A DNA stretch of 64,000 nt from Nectonema munidae. Its lineage: Eukaryota; Nematomorpha; Nectonematoida; Nectonematidae. A model generated the notes under the pieces. The model saw only the letters and a program-made list of their open reading frames with translations, was not told the DNA's origin and made no database searches. The stretch spans positions 186,001 to 250,000 of the forward strand of contig JAUIRK010001037.1 of NCBI GenBank assembly GCA_030549495.1. Direction: 5' to 3'. A program made the translations under genes and the position numbers. Positions 44,490-54,889 of this stretch are shown here, one piece after another. Position 1 is the first letter of the stretch, and each line of letters starts with the position of its first letter.

Positions 44490-46235
44490 GTAGGTAGGTA
44501 TGGAGATTTTTAAGCACTTTCCAGCTGGAGCTGATATGCTTGCAAGTCTGCTGGAATTTAGTCTTCAAAGTGTAAGTTTAGTCTTTGTGGGTCTTTCTAA
44601 AATAGAAAGGAAAATTTGGAAGATTTTTATGGCTGTAGACACTAGACTGTTGTGTAGAATGTATGGGTTAGTGATGATAATGGCTTATTGTTATTGGATA
44701 TTTGAGGGAGGAATGAGTGTTTGGTTTGCAGAGAGTATTGGTTCGATTGTGGTTACGAGAAGAGAGAGATGTTTGATGAGTACTGGGTGTTGTAGAAGAT
44801 CATGTAGAGAGGATGGAATATCTTTAAAAAAGTAGCGGCTTTTTTCAAGGAGTTGGTGTCGGTGAGAATGAAAAATTGGACAATAAAAAAGAATATGTAT
44901 AGGTGTTTCAATGTACGAACAGTTGAAACGACAGAAAGGGTTTGTGTGAAGTTTGAATTTGAAGAAGTATACATTACAAGGGCAATGGGATGAGAGCCAG
45001 CGAATGATGTTCCGAGGGAGTGAGTGAAAGTGTTTGTTTAAAATGAGTTGTGATAATGGCATAGATGTCGGAAGTGATGTGATGGTTGAGTCAATAGATT
45101 GTTGCCACTGCAGTAGTGTAGAGTTAGTTATAGTGTTTGTAAATGTGGAGATGGGTAGAGAAATAGGGGTAGGATCTGTGAATCGGAGATTTTTGATTTT
45201 GTAATGTAATCGACGAGGTCATTTTCGAAACAGTTGGAATGAGCTGGGCACCAGACGATTTTTAATTCAAAGTGATTAGATAGGTGAATAAGTTTGCTTG
45301 CTAAACTATAAGTTAAATGTGAGATTTTGTTTTCAAGTTTTAGGTCATTTATTAAATTTTGCGAGTCTGTGAAAAAAGTGATATATTTGAAGGAGGTAGA
45401 AAAGGAAGTTAGGTTATTAAGGAGAATGTTGCAGGATAGTAATACTGCGTGAATTTATTTCGTGTGCAGTGATTTCTGGATCTAGGTTTGTGTGCTGGAT
45501 AAGGAATGGTTTTTTTGTGTTTTGTAGTAAGAATGCGCATGCAGCTGAAGAGCGGTGTTGTGATTTGGAACCGTCAGTGAAAATTGAAAGTGAACTGATA
45601 GTATTTGTTGTACGTTGGTGAGCTATAGAGTTTAGAGCAAGATATCTATGGTGACAGATGTTAGTGGTGTAAGGAGGAGACGAAGAAGGGTGGATGAGCT
45701 CAATTGGGTGATTTAATGGTAGCACTTGATAAGATGTTTTGTTAGGAGCAAACTGAATTAATAAGGAATTGTAGTACTGCAGTGATTGGGATGTTTGGGT
45801 TGTGTATAGGTTGTTGAAAGGATGTGGTGGGGGTGTAGAGCAGAATGTTATAAGGTAATTTTTAAGAAGCGTTTTCTTTAGATTGAGATGTAGGGGTAGC
45901 GTGTTAGTGAATAATTCAAGTTTTGTAGTGTGATAGGCATTGGTGATAGAAAGGGAGACACAGGCGATGAATTTTGTTAAGATGAGTAAGGGATGACTGA
46001 TGCTTCAACTCTGAGCCCCATGAAAGAATTCCATATTTGAGGACAGGGAAAATGAGACTTTTATAAATCAACTTTGTGATTTTTGGGGAAAGTCCCCATT
46101 TGTAAGAAATTCCGTTTTTAAGAGAGAAAAGGGTTTTGACTAATTTTTGTGAGGTGCTTTTGAAATGAGTAGAGAATTTTAAGTTGGGTTGGAAAGTGAG
46201 CCCAAGATATTTTACTTGGTTCTGTGGATCTAATT
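44490..46235 (-). mobile_element. LINE B, 5'-truncated near-twin of LINE A
   Basis: Nearly identical to 40780-42365 (I estimate 98-99% by eye) from the (ggta)n tail through the zinc region and RNase H, then continues past the LINE A deletion point near 46075 into RT sequence 'VKYLGLTFQPNLKFSTHFKS' and 'GISYKWGLSPKITKLIYKSL'. It ends near 46235, so it is 5'-truncated. It sits about 155 bases beyond the start of LINE A's ORF1 in the same orientation. Confidence 0.85.
44691..46080 (-). pseudogene. LINE B RNase H and C-terminal zinc region
   Basis: Same content as the LINE A counterpart: 'FTDGSKSQHRSSAACAFLLQ' in the frame 45725-45417 and 'NPFCRFNCSYIETPIHILFY' in 45062-44691. A small deletion near 45455 breaks the RNase H frame, and another near 45925 removes a few codons. 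Both are absent from LINE A, so the two copies decayed separately. Confidence 0.85.
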
Positions 46236-46934
46236 TGTTTGTTGTTCTATTTGCAATTCTATTTGAACAATTTTTTTCAATGATATTTTTGAACAGTCTT
46301 ATTGATCAAATTATGTTCATTAACCCGATCTAAAACTTTTAAAAAAAACAAAATGTACTTTCATTAAAAACATAGGTAGAGCAAACAAATGTATACTGTT
46401 TCTTTTTAATATATTGCCTACTTAGGTAAGAAAACTTTGCAGATTGTTGGCCATAAAATTTTTTACAAGGGTAACATGACATAAACATTTATATTAAATT
46501 ACTTTCCATTTGTCCTAAAAAATCATAAAAGTTATTTAAACTTGGCAGATTTATATGATAAATAAAGTAAATTGTAAAAATTATCACTTTTAAAACTAGA
46601 GGTTATAAAAAAGAGTGAATGAAAAATTTTCCTTGATGGATGACCATTATGGTAAAAGATTGATCTTAATTAGGAATTTATCTTAAACTATCACTAGTCT
46701 TCTTATTAAAAATGTAACTGATAAATCATTAAAATGTTAATTATATCTACAGAACTAAACGTTTCAATTTTTACCTAAAAACTTTTCATGTATTTTATTG
46801 TACTTAAAAATAATGTTTTTAAAGTGCGTATATCCAGACCTCATATATCAAGTGATCTGAAGGATTGCGTTTCTGTAAAAAGAGGATGGCTACAGAGAAA
46901 GTAACAATATTTTTTCACATTATAAATTTAATAT
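46236..46934. other. Unassigned AT-rich sequence
   Basis: No supported feature. Confidence 0.4.
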
Positions 46935-47640
46935 ATATACCTTATCAGTGAGGGATGCCATTTTAGCCCCCCCCCCTAACTAAATTTTCTATTGCATATT
47001 GGCTAAATTATATCTCCCCAAACTTTTTGACTTTTCCTAAAATCGTTAGCTGCATCTTTTGATACCATTTTCATAATAGTTGAAAGATCCTCTCATGACA
47101 AAAACTGTCAATCAAAATAAAATGTACATTTTTTCAACAAAATTTCTATATTATGTCTAAACTAATATTTTAGTGTTTATATTTGATACATTCTTGAAAA
47201 TTTTTAATCATATATATTAAAACACATAAAACTTATATATACATAATTTTCCAATAAGCATTACAACTATGTAATAAATGTTAATGAAAAATTTGATTGA
47301 TGATAAAATTACTTAGGAAAACATTCATTAAAATAAAATTATTCTTTTATACCAAATCGACCATGCTGATCTAATTTCTCGACTTAGTTTCAGCTATTAG
47401 GGTGTGAAAATTTACGGTTTTTGCCTGAAAATTGTGTCCAAGAATATCAATTTTTAAACTAAATCAACCATACTGACTTCATTTACGTGGACAATTTTCG
47501 TAATTAGGGGTGAAAAATTCTGAAAGTGTCAATAAAATTTGTGGTCTACGCCTGTAAAAATTATGTGTAAACATTATTCAAATTAAAAAAAATACACACT
47601 TGTATACAAAGTCAAGCATGCCAGTTTAAATTCCGGGATC
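46935..47640 (-). repeat. Composite: repeat D (copy 2) plus inverted satellite 2 units
   Basis: A C12 tract at about 46968-46979 is followed by inverted repeat D to about 47180, AT-rich linker, then about two inverted satellite 2 units (47330-47640; 'accaaatcgaccatgctgat'). This mirrors the array-then-D order at 39110-40771. Confidence 0.75.
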
Positions 47641-47678
47641 ATTTTTTGAAATTTGGTTTTCAAAATGTAGATCAATTT

Positions 47679-48432
47679 CAAGGGCGCACATCCTCAAAAT
47701 TATTGGGGGGGGCGGAATTTTTTTGTTGCAATTTTCAAAATTAGTGGTCTGGAAATACCACGGGAGACCAAATATTCAAGCAATCCTTTAAAATAGAGTG
47801 TATTCAGCGCATACCTATTATAAGACTACTTTATATTTTTTTTTACAAAATTGGTGAATTTAAATACTATACTTCCAGCGAAAATATTTTAATTAAATTT
47901 GCATATCGAATATGGTGCGCATAAAAAATTCCCCCAATTAAAAAGTAGGAAAAAACGCCCCCAGTAAAAATGACCCATTGGGAAAAAATGCCCCAACACA
48001 AAAAAAAATTATTAATTAAAATTAAAAAAAAAAATTTTAAAAAATATATGTCAGATAAAGGTTTTTTGTAAAAAAAATAATGTTTTCATCTAAAACATTT
48101 AAAATTTAATTAAAGTAAGCTAAAAAACTCAGCATACAACAATTTTTTAAATACAAAAATTTTTTATAAAAGAGCAAAATTTTTTGGACTTTGTGTGTAT
48201 CAGAACACTTTCTAAATATAATTTGTATTTTAACTGATTTTAAGAACACATTCCCACAAATCTGCACCTTTGCTATTGTTTTCAAGAACTTTATAAAGAA
48301 AAAAACCCTATAGATTAAGAAATTTTAGAAATTTAGCCTTTCAAAACGGTACCAAAAAAAATATTAATATAATTAAAAAAAATTCTGAAAATCAAAAATT
48401 AGGGCGCATTTTTTATGCGCACCATATTCGAT
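47679..48432 (+). mobile_element. Family A foldback-like element, copy 2
   Basis: Begins 'caagggcgcacatcctcaaa' with G8. Its last ~30 bases ('tatgcgcaccatattcgata') are the complement of its own internal segment at 47898-47925, so this copy ends in a foldback rather than the GGATGTGCGCCC end of copy 1. Confidence 0.8.
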
Positions 48433-48434
48433 AT

Positions 48435-48560
48435 GAAATTCGGTTGGTTGAGATGATGGACTCAGCACGCAAGCCTCTGGATTCGATTCCTCATCGATAC
48501 GAATTTGTTCATAGTTTGACATAAGCGGTACATCAGTGCCTTGTCAACGAAAACACACCT
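48435..48560 (+). repeat. Possible tRNA-derived SINE head
   Basis: 'ggttggttgagatgatgg' resembles a polymerase III box A, and 'gattcgattcc' (about 48480-48491) matches the box B GGTTCGANTCC except one base; spacing is about right for a tRNA. No complete acceptor stem, so not a functional tRNA gene. It fills the gap between family A and block C that is different in the second copy. Confidence 0.4.
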
Positions 48561-48631
48561 GCTGCACCTTACCTTTTACTCAAAATTGAAAAATTTGCTA
48601 CATAATTAACATAAGAGAGAAAGGAAACAAA

Positions 48632-49291
48632 ATAAACTAATAAAGCAATTTTCACTATTTAAAAATGGAACCGTCTGTTCTCAGAATAATATCAAAATAA
48701 TAGGAGGCATAAAGAATTAGAGTTTATTTGATATTTTCAAGTTTTTATAAACAGCAAAAGCCAACATTTAAGTAGCTAAACCTTATAATTAAAAAATTAT
48801 TTAAACTAACGGTCGACAGACATTTCGCCCCATAGACAATTTGAACCCTGGACAAATTGTCTCATAGGATATTTGTTTCATCCATCTTTGCTTATTATAT
48901 GTGTAAAATTATTAAAAATTTTTATATTCTTGTTTATTTTATCTCTATTAAATTATTTCAAATTAATCATTTTATCTCTTAATTTTTTGAATTGTCCATG
49001 AGACAAAAAGTCTTATGAAAATAACGGGGTGAATTGTCCATGGAACAAAATGTCTTGTGAAAATAATGGGGCGAATTGTTCATGGGACGAACTGTCTTAT
49101 GAAAATAATGGGGCGAAATGTCCGAGGACCAAACTAACATAAATCAAAATATACGAGAAAAGAAAATCATTGCGTTTTTTTTGAATATTTCTGTCTACAA
49201 ATAAAATTCTGACAGCTGTCATAAATAGATGAAGTACATTTTTAACAACTGAAATATTTTGTTTCGATATTATATTTTTATTATAATAATC
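48632..49291 (+). repeat. Block C copy 1, left part
   Basis: Matches 62687-63352 almost base for base ('ggaaccgtctgttctcagaa'-type start). Includes the 320-bp MITE at 48811-49130. Interrupted at 49291 by the insertion carrying the 327-codon ORF. Confidence 0.9.
48811..49130. mobile_element. 320-bp MITE with exact 8-bp target duplication
   Basis: Ends 'ggtcgacagacatttcgccc' and the complement of 'ggggcgaaatgtccgaggac'; target duplication 'aaactaac' at 48803-48810 and 49131-49138. An 8-bp duplication suggests hAT. Three 42-bp tandem units ('gaattgtccatgagacaaaa'...) occupy 48989-49114. The same insertion is present at 62879-63190. Confidence 0.85.
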
Positions 49292-49304
49292 AACAAATTT
49301 TCTT

Positions 49305-50661
49305 AAAAAATTTAAATGATTTGATAAGAGATCTTGAACTGTCTAAAAAACATGCAGAGCTTCTTGCATCCCGTCTTCAAGAGAAAACCTTACAAAAAAA
49401 GATGTTTCTGTGACGTTTTTCAGAAAGAGATCTAACTTCCTCCTACCTTATTTTTCTATGGAAAATGACCTTTGTTTTTGTAACAATATTATAGGCTTAT
49501 TTCAGGAACTTGGAGTTACCTATGTTGCTGAAGAGTGGCGTCTTTTCATAGATGCTTCAATTTACAGTACAAAGGCAGTTCTTCTCCATTATGGTAACAA
49601 ACTGAAATCTATACCACTGGCCCACTCTGTCACTTTAAGAGAAACATATGAAAACCTAGCATTAATTTTAACAAAAATCCAATATATTGATCACAACTGG
49701 ATCGTACGTGCAGACTTGAAAGTTGTTGCTCTTCTCACAGGTTTGCAAACTGGCTACACAAAATTCATGTGCTTTTTGTGTAAATGGAACTGCAGAGCTA
49801 GAGATGAACACTATACTCGCTCTAAGTGGCCGTTGAGAGCTTCATCTTCTATTGGATGTGATAATTTAATTCGCAAACCTTTGATTGAAAAAGATAAAAT
49901 TATTTTGCATCCTCTCCATATTAAGTTGGGCCTTATAAAGCAGTTTGTTAAAGCTATGAGTGCCAATAGTCCTGCTTTTCAATACTTGAAAACAAAATTC
50001 CCGAAATTAAGCTCGGCAAAAATTAAAGAAGGAATTTTTGTTGGGCCTCAAATTCGTAAACTCTTTAAAGATGAGAAGTTCGAATTAAAAATGAGTTCAG
50101 TTGAACTTGATGCATGGAAAAGTTTTAAAGCAGTATGCGAAGGATTTTTGGGAAAAAATAAATCAAAGGAGTATGAAAAACTTGTTGCAAACTTAATTTC
50201 ATCTTACCAAAAACTAAACTGCAACATGTCTTTGAAAGTCCATTTTCTTCATTCACATCTTGATTTTTTTCCTAAAAAGGCTTCAGATGTGAGCGATGAG
50301 CACGGGGAGCGTTTTCATCAAGATATTTTCAAATTTGAAGAAAGATACAAAGGTAAGTGGACGCCCTCGATGCTTGCTGAGTTCAAAACATAAAAGACAA
50401 AAGAAATATAATAATCACTTATAATGAAATGAAATATAATTAATGATCACTTAATATTCTTTTAAATAAAAAAAAAGAAATTTGAACTTTTAAAAGTAAA
50501 TTAGATAAACGGTTATTTTTAATTCTATGAATAGCAAAAAAATGGCCTCTAAAAATAAAAAATGGAGGTGGAATTCGAGTTTTTCACACTTTGAAATATA
50601 GGAACTGATACTTTATAATTGTGCGTTTTTCCAAAAAATGAAACTTGTTGCTCTGTGTAAA
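49305..50661 (+). mobile_element. ~1.36-kb insertion bearing an uncharacterised repeated protein
   Basis: Present in block C copy 1 but absent from copy 2 (junction near 63352-63376). A 14-base direct repeat 'caacaaattttctt' flanks it at 49291-49304 and 50662-50675, the length expected of an LINE-mobilised retrocopy rather than a hAT (8) or piggyBac (4). Family homology starts only a few bases after the left repeat, so the copy is 5'-truncated. No long poly(A) is seen, only an A9 run near 50470. Confidence 0.65.
49410..50393 (+). CDS. Uncharacterised recurrent arthropod protein, partial copy
   Basis: The 327-codon open frame lacks introns and belongs to a protein family I remember as very common and uncharacterised in arthropod genomes; I know no function or Pfam name for it. 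Recognisable blocks, in order: 'EWRLFIDASIYSTKAVLLHY', 'GYTKFMCFLCKWNCRARDEH', 'LHPLHIKLGLIKQFVKAMSA', 'AKIKEGIFVGPQIRKLF', 'NMSLKVHFLHSHLDFF', 'SDEHGERFHQDIF'. The order and spacing are well kept, so it is a young or selected copy. Family-like residues ('LNDLIRDLELSKKHAELL') also precede the first Met in another frame. The usual C-terminal Trp-containing tail is replaced by 'LAEFKT' and a stop. A second, worse copy is at 54890-55680. Confidence 0.6.
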   Translation: MTFFRKRSNFLLPYFSMENDLCFCNNIIGLFQELGVTYVAEEWRLFIDASIYSTKAVLLHYGNKLKSIPLAHSVTLRETYENLALILTKIQYIDHNWIVRADLKVVALLTGLQTGYTKFMCFLCKWNCRARDEHYTRSKWPLRASSSIGCDNLIRKPLIEKDKIILHPLHIKLGLIKQFVKAMSANSPAFQYLKTKFPKLSSAKIKEGIFVGPQIRKLFKDEKFELKMSSVELDAWKSFKAVCEGFLGKNKSKEYEKLVANLISSYQKLNCNMSLKVHFLHSHLDFFPKKASDVSDEHGERFHQDIFKFEERYKGKWTPSMLAEFKT

Positions 50662-50675
50662 CAACAAATTTTCTT

Positions 50676-51345
50676 TAAAAAAAAGATTTAATTATGTACA
50701 GTGGTACTTATAAAATTTAACAATCGAACATTATAAAAAATATCTCTGCTCAAATATTAAACAAATGTATTCTTGTTTTTAAATTGAATAGATAGTCAAA
50801 ATATTAATTCCCAAAAAACTATTGAAAAAAATTTGTTGACATGAAAAAATTAAAGTTTTCAAATGTTACAAAATGTAGTGATAAAGATTGTGACTTTTGT
50901 TGAAAAAAATTCCTAGCGCGAGTCTAACAATATTTATTGATATAAAATCGTAACGATTGAAAACTATTTTAATTTAACTCTAAATGCAAATTAGACAGAA
51001 GTAGTGGTGTAGCCAAAAAAAGTTGATAGAAGGGGCACAATTTAAAAACAAAAAATTGCGCAACATTATTTATACTTTCTTGATCCTTTCATTAGAGAAA
51101 TTTTCAAAAACTGATATCGCATAAGATGCATGGGGGCACCATGAAGTACATAGGAGTGTGGGCACGGCACCTCATGCCCCAGCCTAGCTAAGTCACTGGA
51201 GAGAAGAGAACTGAATGAGATAGGAGAGCTTAACAAGAGAAGAGGGCTTGAATGAGATGAGTGAATGATTGAGTTTTAGCAGAGAAAGCATAGGATAAAA
51301 ACGAAAGAGAATCACTGTGACAGAAGATGAGAAAATCTAGATCAT
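50676..51345 (+). repeat. Block C copy 1, right part
   Basis: Resumes the match to the second copy (63376 to the window edge). Includes the 197-bp MITE at 51002-51198. Confidence 0.85.
51002..51198. mobile_element. 197-bp MITE with CAGTG-type ends, copy 1
   Basis: Ends 'tagtggtgtagcc' and the complement of 'cagtgacttagctagg'. Flanks 'gacagaag' (50994-51001) and 'gagagaag' (51199-51206) match at 7 of 8 bases. A hAT-like MITE; its counterpart in block C copy 2 has 'cagtggtttagcc'. Confidence 0.75.
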
Positions 51346-51559
51346 CAACATGTGTTTGCTCAAAAATACTACGAGACACTGTGATAAACATTGCTTACAT
51401 ATTGTGTGCATATTGAAGTAATGAATTATTATTATATAGCTCTCACGCATCTTCTGTAAAATATGTTCGATAGGAATTTCAGCTTGGCATGATATTTGAT
51501 TGATTCGAAAGTCTGCATACATATTTTATAAACAAACAGCAACTCTTACTTATAGAAAA

Positions 51560-52210
51560 TTATTAGGGGGGGGGGGGGGGGGCGAAGGTCATATCAAATT
51601 TTTTTAAAATAAATCGAACATGCAGATTATATTTCTCCAAATAATTTAATTATATTTGTGGTTGACGACAAAAATTATTTATATTCTCAATGAAATATAT
51701 TTTTTATACTAGATCTCAATGCTGATTTCATTTTTGGACCCAGTTTTCGTAATTAGAATGTGAAAATTTCAATCAAATATATTAGTTTGGAATGAAAAGT
51801 TTCTAAAACATTTATTCACATTTTAAGTAAAATATTTTTTAAACTAAATTGACGATGCTAATACCAGTTTTTACCATTACTGTGAAAAAATGTGTCCAAA
51901 GTACAAATAGAATGGGTGATTTATGCCTGAAAATTATCTCATAAACATACTTCCATATTTTAAATAAAATATATTTTTTATTGTGTGGAATTATCAATCA
52001 AATTTGACATTTTGAAAAAAACAAATTCTGAAAAAACTCTATTTTCTCAAAAAAAAACAGACTAACAAATATCCCTCAAATTTAAAATAATTTTTTAATA
52101 CAATATCGCCCATGTTTTCATTTCTGTACTTCTTTTTGATCATTACAGTGTAAAAATTGGTGAAAGTATCAATCAAATAGGCAAAAATCATTTGTCAAGT
52201 TTGTTCTCAC
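51560..52210 (-). repeat. Inverted satellite 2 array with G17 tract
   Basis: A run of 17 G (51566-51582) followed by 'cgaaggtcatat' leads into about four inverted, diverged satellite 2 units ('aaatgaaatcagcattg' and 'ggtccaaaaatgaaat' on the minus strand). Confidence 0.7.
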
Positions 52211-53329
52211 AATCGTTATTTATTATAGTACAAAAATTTAAGTATGCGAGAAGTAAGTGAACTAAAGGATATTGAAATGAAAACGCGTGATCATAAGAAA
52301 AATGAAATAGTAACACATTTAATAAAGTGCTTTTATATCGTCGATATAATAATCCTTTCAGGAGCTATATAGTTTTAAGAAACAAGTATTTAAATTGTCT
52401 ACATAGAAGATATACCGTTTTCCAATAAAATAGGAGTTGATGTAAAAATTTACTATTGAGATTTTCAAAAAACTTATTGAACGTGAAGAAGTTCCTACAT
52501 TATGAATCAAAAATCTTTAAACCGTTATCTTATTAGTTAATATTTCAAACATCAATTGACCAAATAAGTGATCTAAAAATTCTCAAACAGTTGTTAGACA
52601 TCAATAAGTAAAGATTTGCTTTTCTCAATTTTTTTTATAAATGAATAACATTTGGCAAATTTTTACCTTCGGTGTGAATATTTTAGAGGCGAAAAAGTTT
52701 TTGCAATTGAAAAAAGGTGATTAATGGATTCACCAAGAACAGGAATTCATAACCACTGAAATACAACACATGATATTGATAAAAAAAAAGACAGTATCAA
52801 CAAAGAGATTCTCTTCAATAGAAGTTATAAATCGCTTAAATTCTAAGCTAAAAAATAAATTTCTGATGAAAGTAGAGATACCAAGTTAGAATCAGTTTAG
52901 AAGAGAGAAATTAGTTACCATATAAAGTATTGGAAAATGAAGTAGACTAGAAGCTGAGAGCGTATTTGTAAGCAAAACAATAGAGATTGGATTGAGATTT
53001 ATAGTTCAAAGCTTCCCATTTAATTAGTAAACTAAGAGAAGGATAAACTAAAGAACAAGAATCAAAACAAGGATGGCCAAAAGTGCAGCCAGTAATATTT
53101 TTCACGATGTTATTTTACAATTTTATTGCTGAATTAATTATTTATAATTAAATATATTATAATAACCCATCTATAGGGTTAATATTAAAAAATTTCATCA
53201 AAAATAATAATAAATAAATTTTAACATAGAAAGTCTATTATAAAAAAAGGTATAGAACGGAGAGAAATCAAAATTCAAAATCTAGGGACGTTCGCTCCTG
53301 TTATATATACCATAAATTTTTAAAAGAGT
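52211..53329. other. Unassigned AT-rich sequence
   Basis: No coding or repeat-end signal recognised. Confidence 0.4.
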
Positions 53330-53545
53330 ATGTAATTTAAAATAAATTATAGACAATTTAATATCAAGATTTTGTTGAAAAAATGTATATTTGATTTTGA
53401 TTGACAGTTTTGATATGAGAGCGTCGTTCAACTACCATGAATATGGTATCAAAAGATGCAGCTAGAGAATTTATGAAAAGTCAAGAACTTTCAAGGGACA
53501 TAATTGAGCAAGCTTTATACAATAGAAGTTTTATTAGGGTTTCCT
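53330..53545 (+). repeat. Repeat D, copy 3
   Basis: Shares 'ttcaactaccatgaatatgg'-type sequence and 'aaaagatgcagctag' with the copies at 40440 and 46935. It ends about 200 bases past the WARS1 stop, so it may lie in or near the WARS1 3' UTR. An AATAAA on the minus strand falls near 53530. Confidence 0.75.
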
Positions 53546-53740
53546 CATCAAAACACAGACTCAAGACTTGCAATTAAATCAAAAGTACAGTATATTATCT
53601 TTATGCTTTGGAAAGAGAAATATTGCAAAAGAATCACGAAAGTACAAAATTTTTTGATTGAAAATACAAATATAAAATAATGAATTAAAATATTTTTGAA
53701 ATAAGGAAAGTGTATTGAAGGACAAGTAATTGTTCAGGCG

Positions 53741-53902
53741 TTAAATTAAAGAAGAGAACAAGGCTCGGGGCGTCATAAATTTTTTCAAAACTTCATCTGT
53801 AACAAACTTCCTCTTCTCTTTGTGCTCAGCAATCATATCTAGCAATAACTTTATCAAAATCTCTTTCACCTGTCCAGACAAAAGCTTGCCATTTGTGTAT
53901 TC
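53741..53902 (-). CDS. WARS1: Tryptophan--tRNA ligase, last coding exon
   Basis: Encodes the C-terminal 53 residues of the cytoplasmic enzyme that charges tRNA-Trp with tryptophan. 'EYTNGKLLSGQVKEILIKLL' and 'IAEHKEKRKFVTDEVLKKFM' followed by TPRAL align position for position with the human C-terminus ([40 protein letters not shown], TPRKL). The acceptor is 'ttctattctaag' before GAA at 53902, in phase 0, and the stop TAA is at 53741-53743. The longer open frame to 53947 runs into the intron and should not be used. This region contributes to anticodon binding in class I Trp enzymes. The intact splice phases and lack of lesions argue for a living gene rather than a pseudogene. Confidence 0.95.
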   Translation of the reverse strand, partial: EYTNGKLLSGQVKEILIKLLLDMIAEHKEKRKFVTDEVLKKFMTPRALFSSLI

Positions 53903-53952
53903 CTTAGAATAGAAAATAAGGAAAAGTTTTAGTAGAAAAGAATGCAAAAAAC
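53903..53952 (-). other. WARS1: WARS1 50-bp intron
   Basis: Donor 'gaa|gttttttgc' is weak at position +3, but homology on both sides fixes it. The acceptor is 'ctaag|gaatac', preceded by a pyrimidine-rich stretch. It is phase 0 and about the minimal intron size for arthropods. Confidence 0.85.
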
Positions 53953-54093
53953 TTCTCTAATCTGATTTAGTTTATCATCATCTTCTAAAAAATATATCAG
54001 GTATTGATACGCGATGTCAATGTCACAATTTCCTCCTTTCACAGCATGCTCTTCTGCGGTGCTACAGCCGCCAGAAAATGCAAATTTGTTAAC
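53953..54093 (-). CDS. WARS1: Tryptophan--tRNA ligase, penultimate coding exon
   Basis: Exactly 47 codons, phase 0 to phase 0. The reading '[20 protein letters not shown]' then '[20 protein letters not shown]' and KLNQIRE matches the human enzyme (VNKHAFSGG.., [27 protein letters not shown]). The 'GGNCD' and 'FLEDDDKL' blocks are hallmarks of eukaryotic and archaeal-type Trp-tRNA synthetases. Acceptor 'ttttaag|gtt'. It is too short to have been picked up as a long ORF, so it is easily missed. Upstream comes the large repeat-filled intron, downstream the 50-bp intron. Confidence 0.95.
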
Positions 54094-54889
54094 CTTAAAA
54101 TGATATCATTCGTTATAAATCAAGAATAAAACAAGTTCAGAGTTTACCGAAATGTAGCCCTTGACTTTATACAATGCTCTAGCCATCCCTTTATCATCTT
54201 CATGTTGATTAAATAAAAAGGAGACACTATTATGACATGAACTCTTTTAAAAGAATCTAAACTCTGAACTAGTTATGAATCTAGAATCATAATTTCACAT
54301 TTTTAAAGCTTTTCATTTACTTAATCGTATTCCATAAAGAAATTAGTTCTTTTAGGAAAAATCAAATATTGCGAAGAACAAGAGATTCAGTAGACAGTTC
54401 AGATTAAAATATTTAAAAGAAACTTTTCCAGGCCCCTTTTCGACATGAATGCAAGCATTTTCGAGTAAATCAAAAATAATTATGAAATAAAACATGCATT
54501 TGTGAAGAGTTAAAATGAACACCTCTAAGCAGCGCGTACTCCCTTTGAGGCATTACTTTTCCAAAATTAAACGACTAATTTTCCTTTTGAACGAATTTTA
54601 ATATAACTTATAAAAGCACTCGATTTTCATTATTCCGAAACCCTCAAACATTATATAAAAAATTATATACATTATTAACATGACTAAATAGCTATTGTTA
54701 CGTCTGTGGAGAATTTGTTGTGAAGAAACAATGAAGAAATATTACGGATTTTGTTAACAAGGCATACTATGCATATTAGAGTGAAGTTGGGGGACCAAAA
54801 TAAAATTGTGCGCCTCATATAGTTTGTTAAATATGAGTGGAAGAATTGAGCCAGTGGACAAAAGGTAAAAAAAAAAAGCCGTTCTTTTG

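Noticed and set aside
48435-48560. Functional tRNA gene
   Set aside because: Box-like words are present, but no acceptor stem or complete cloverleaf can be drawn; a SINE head is more likely.
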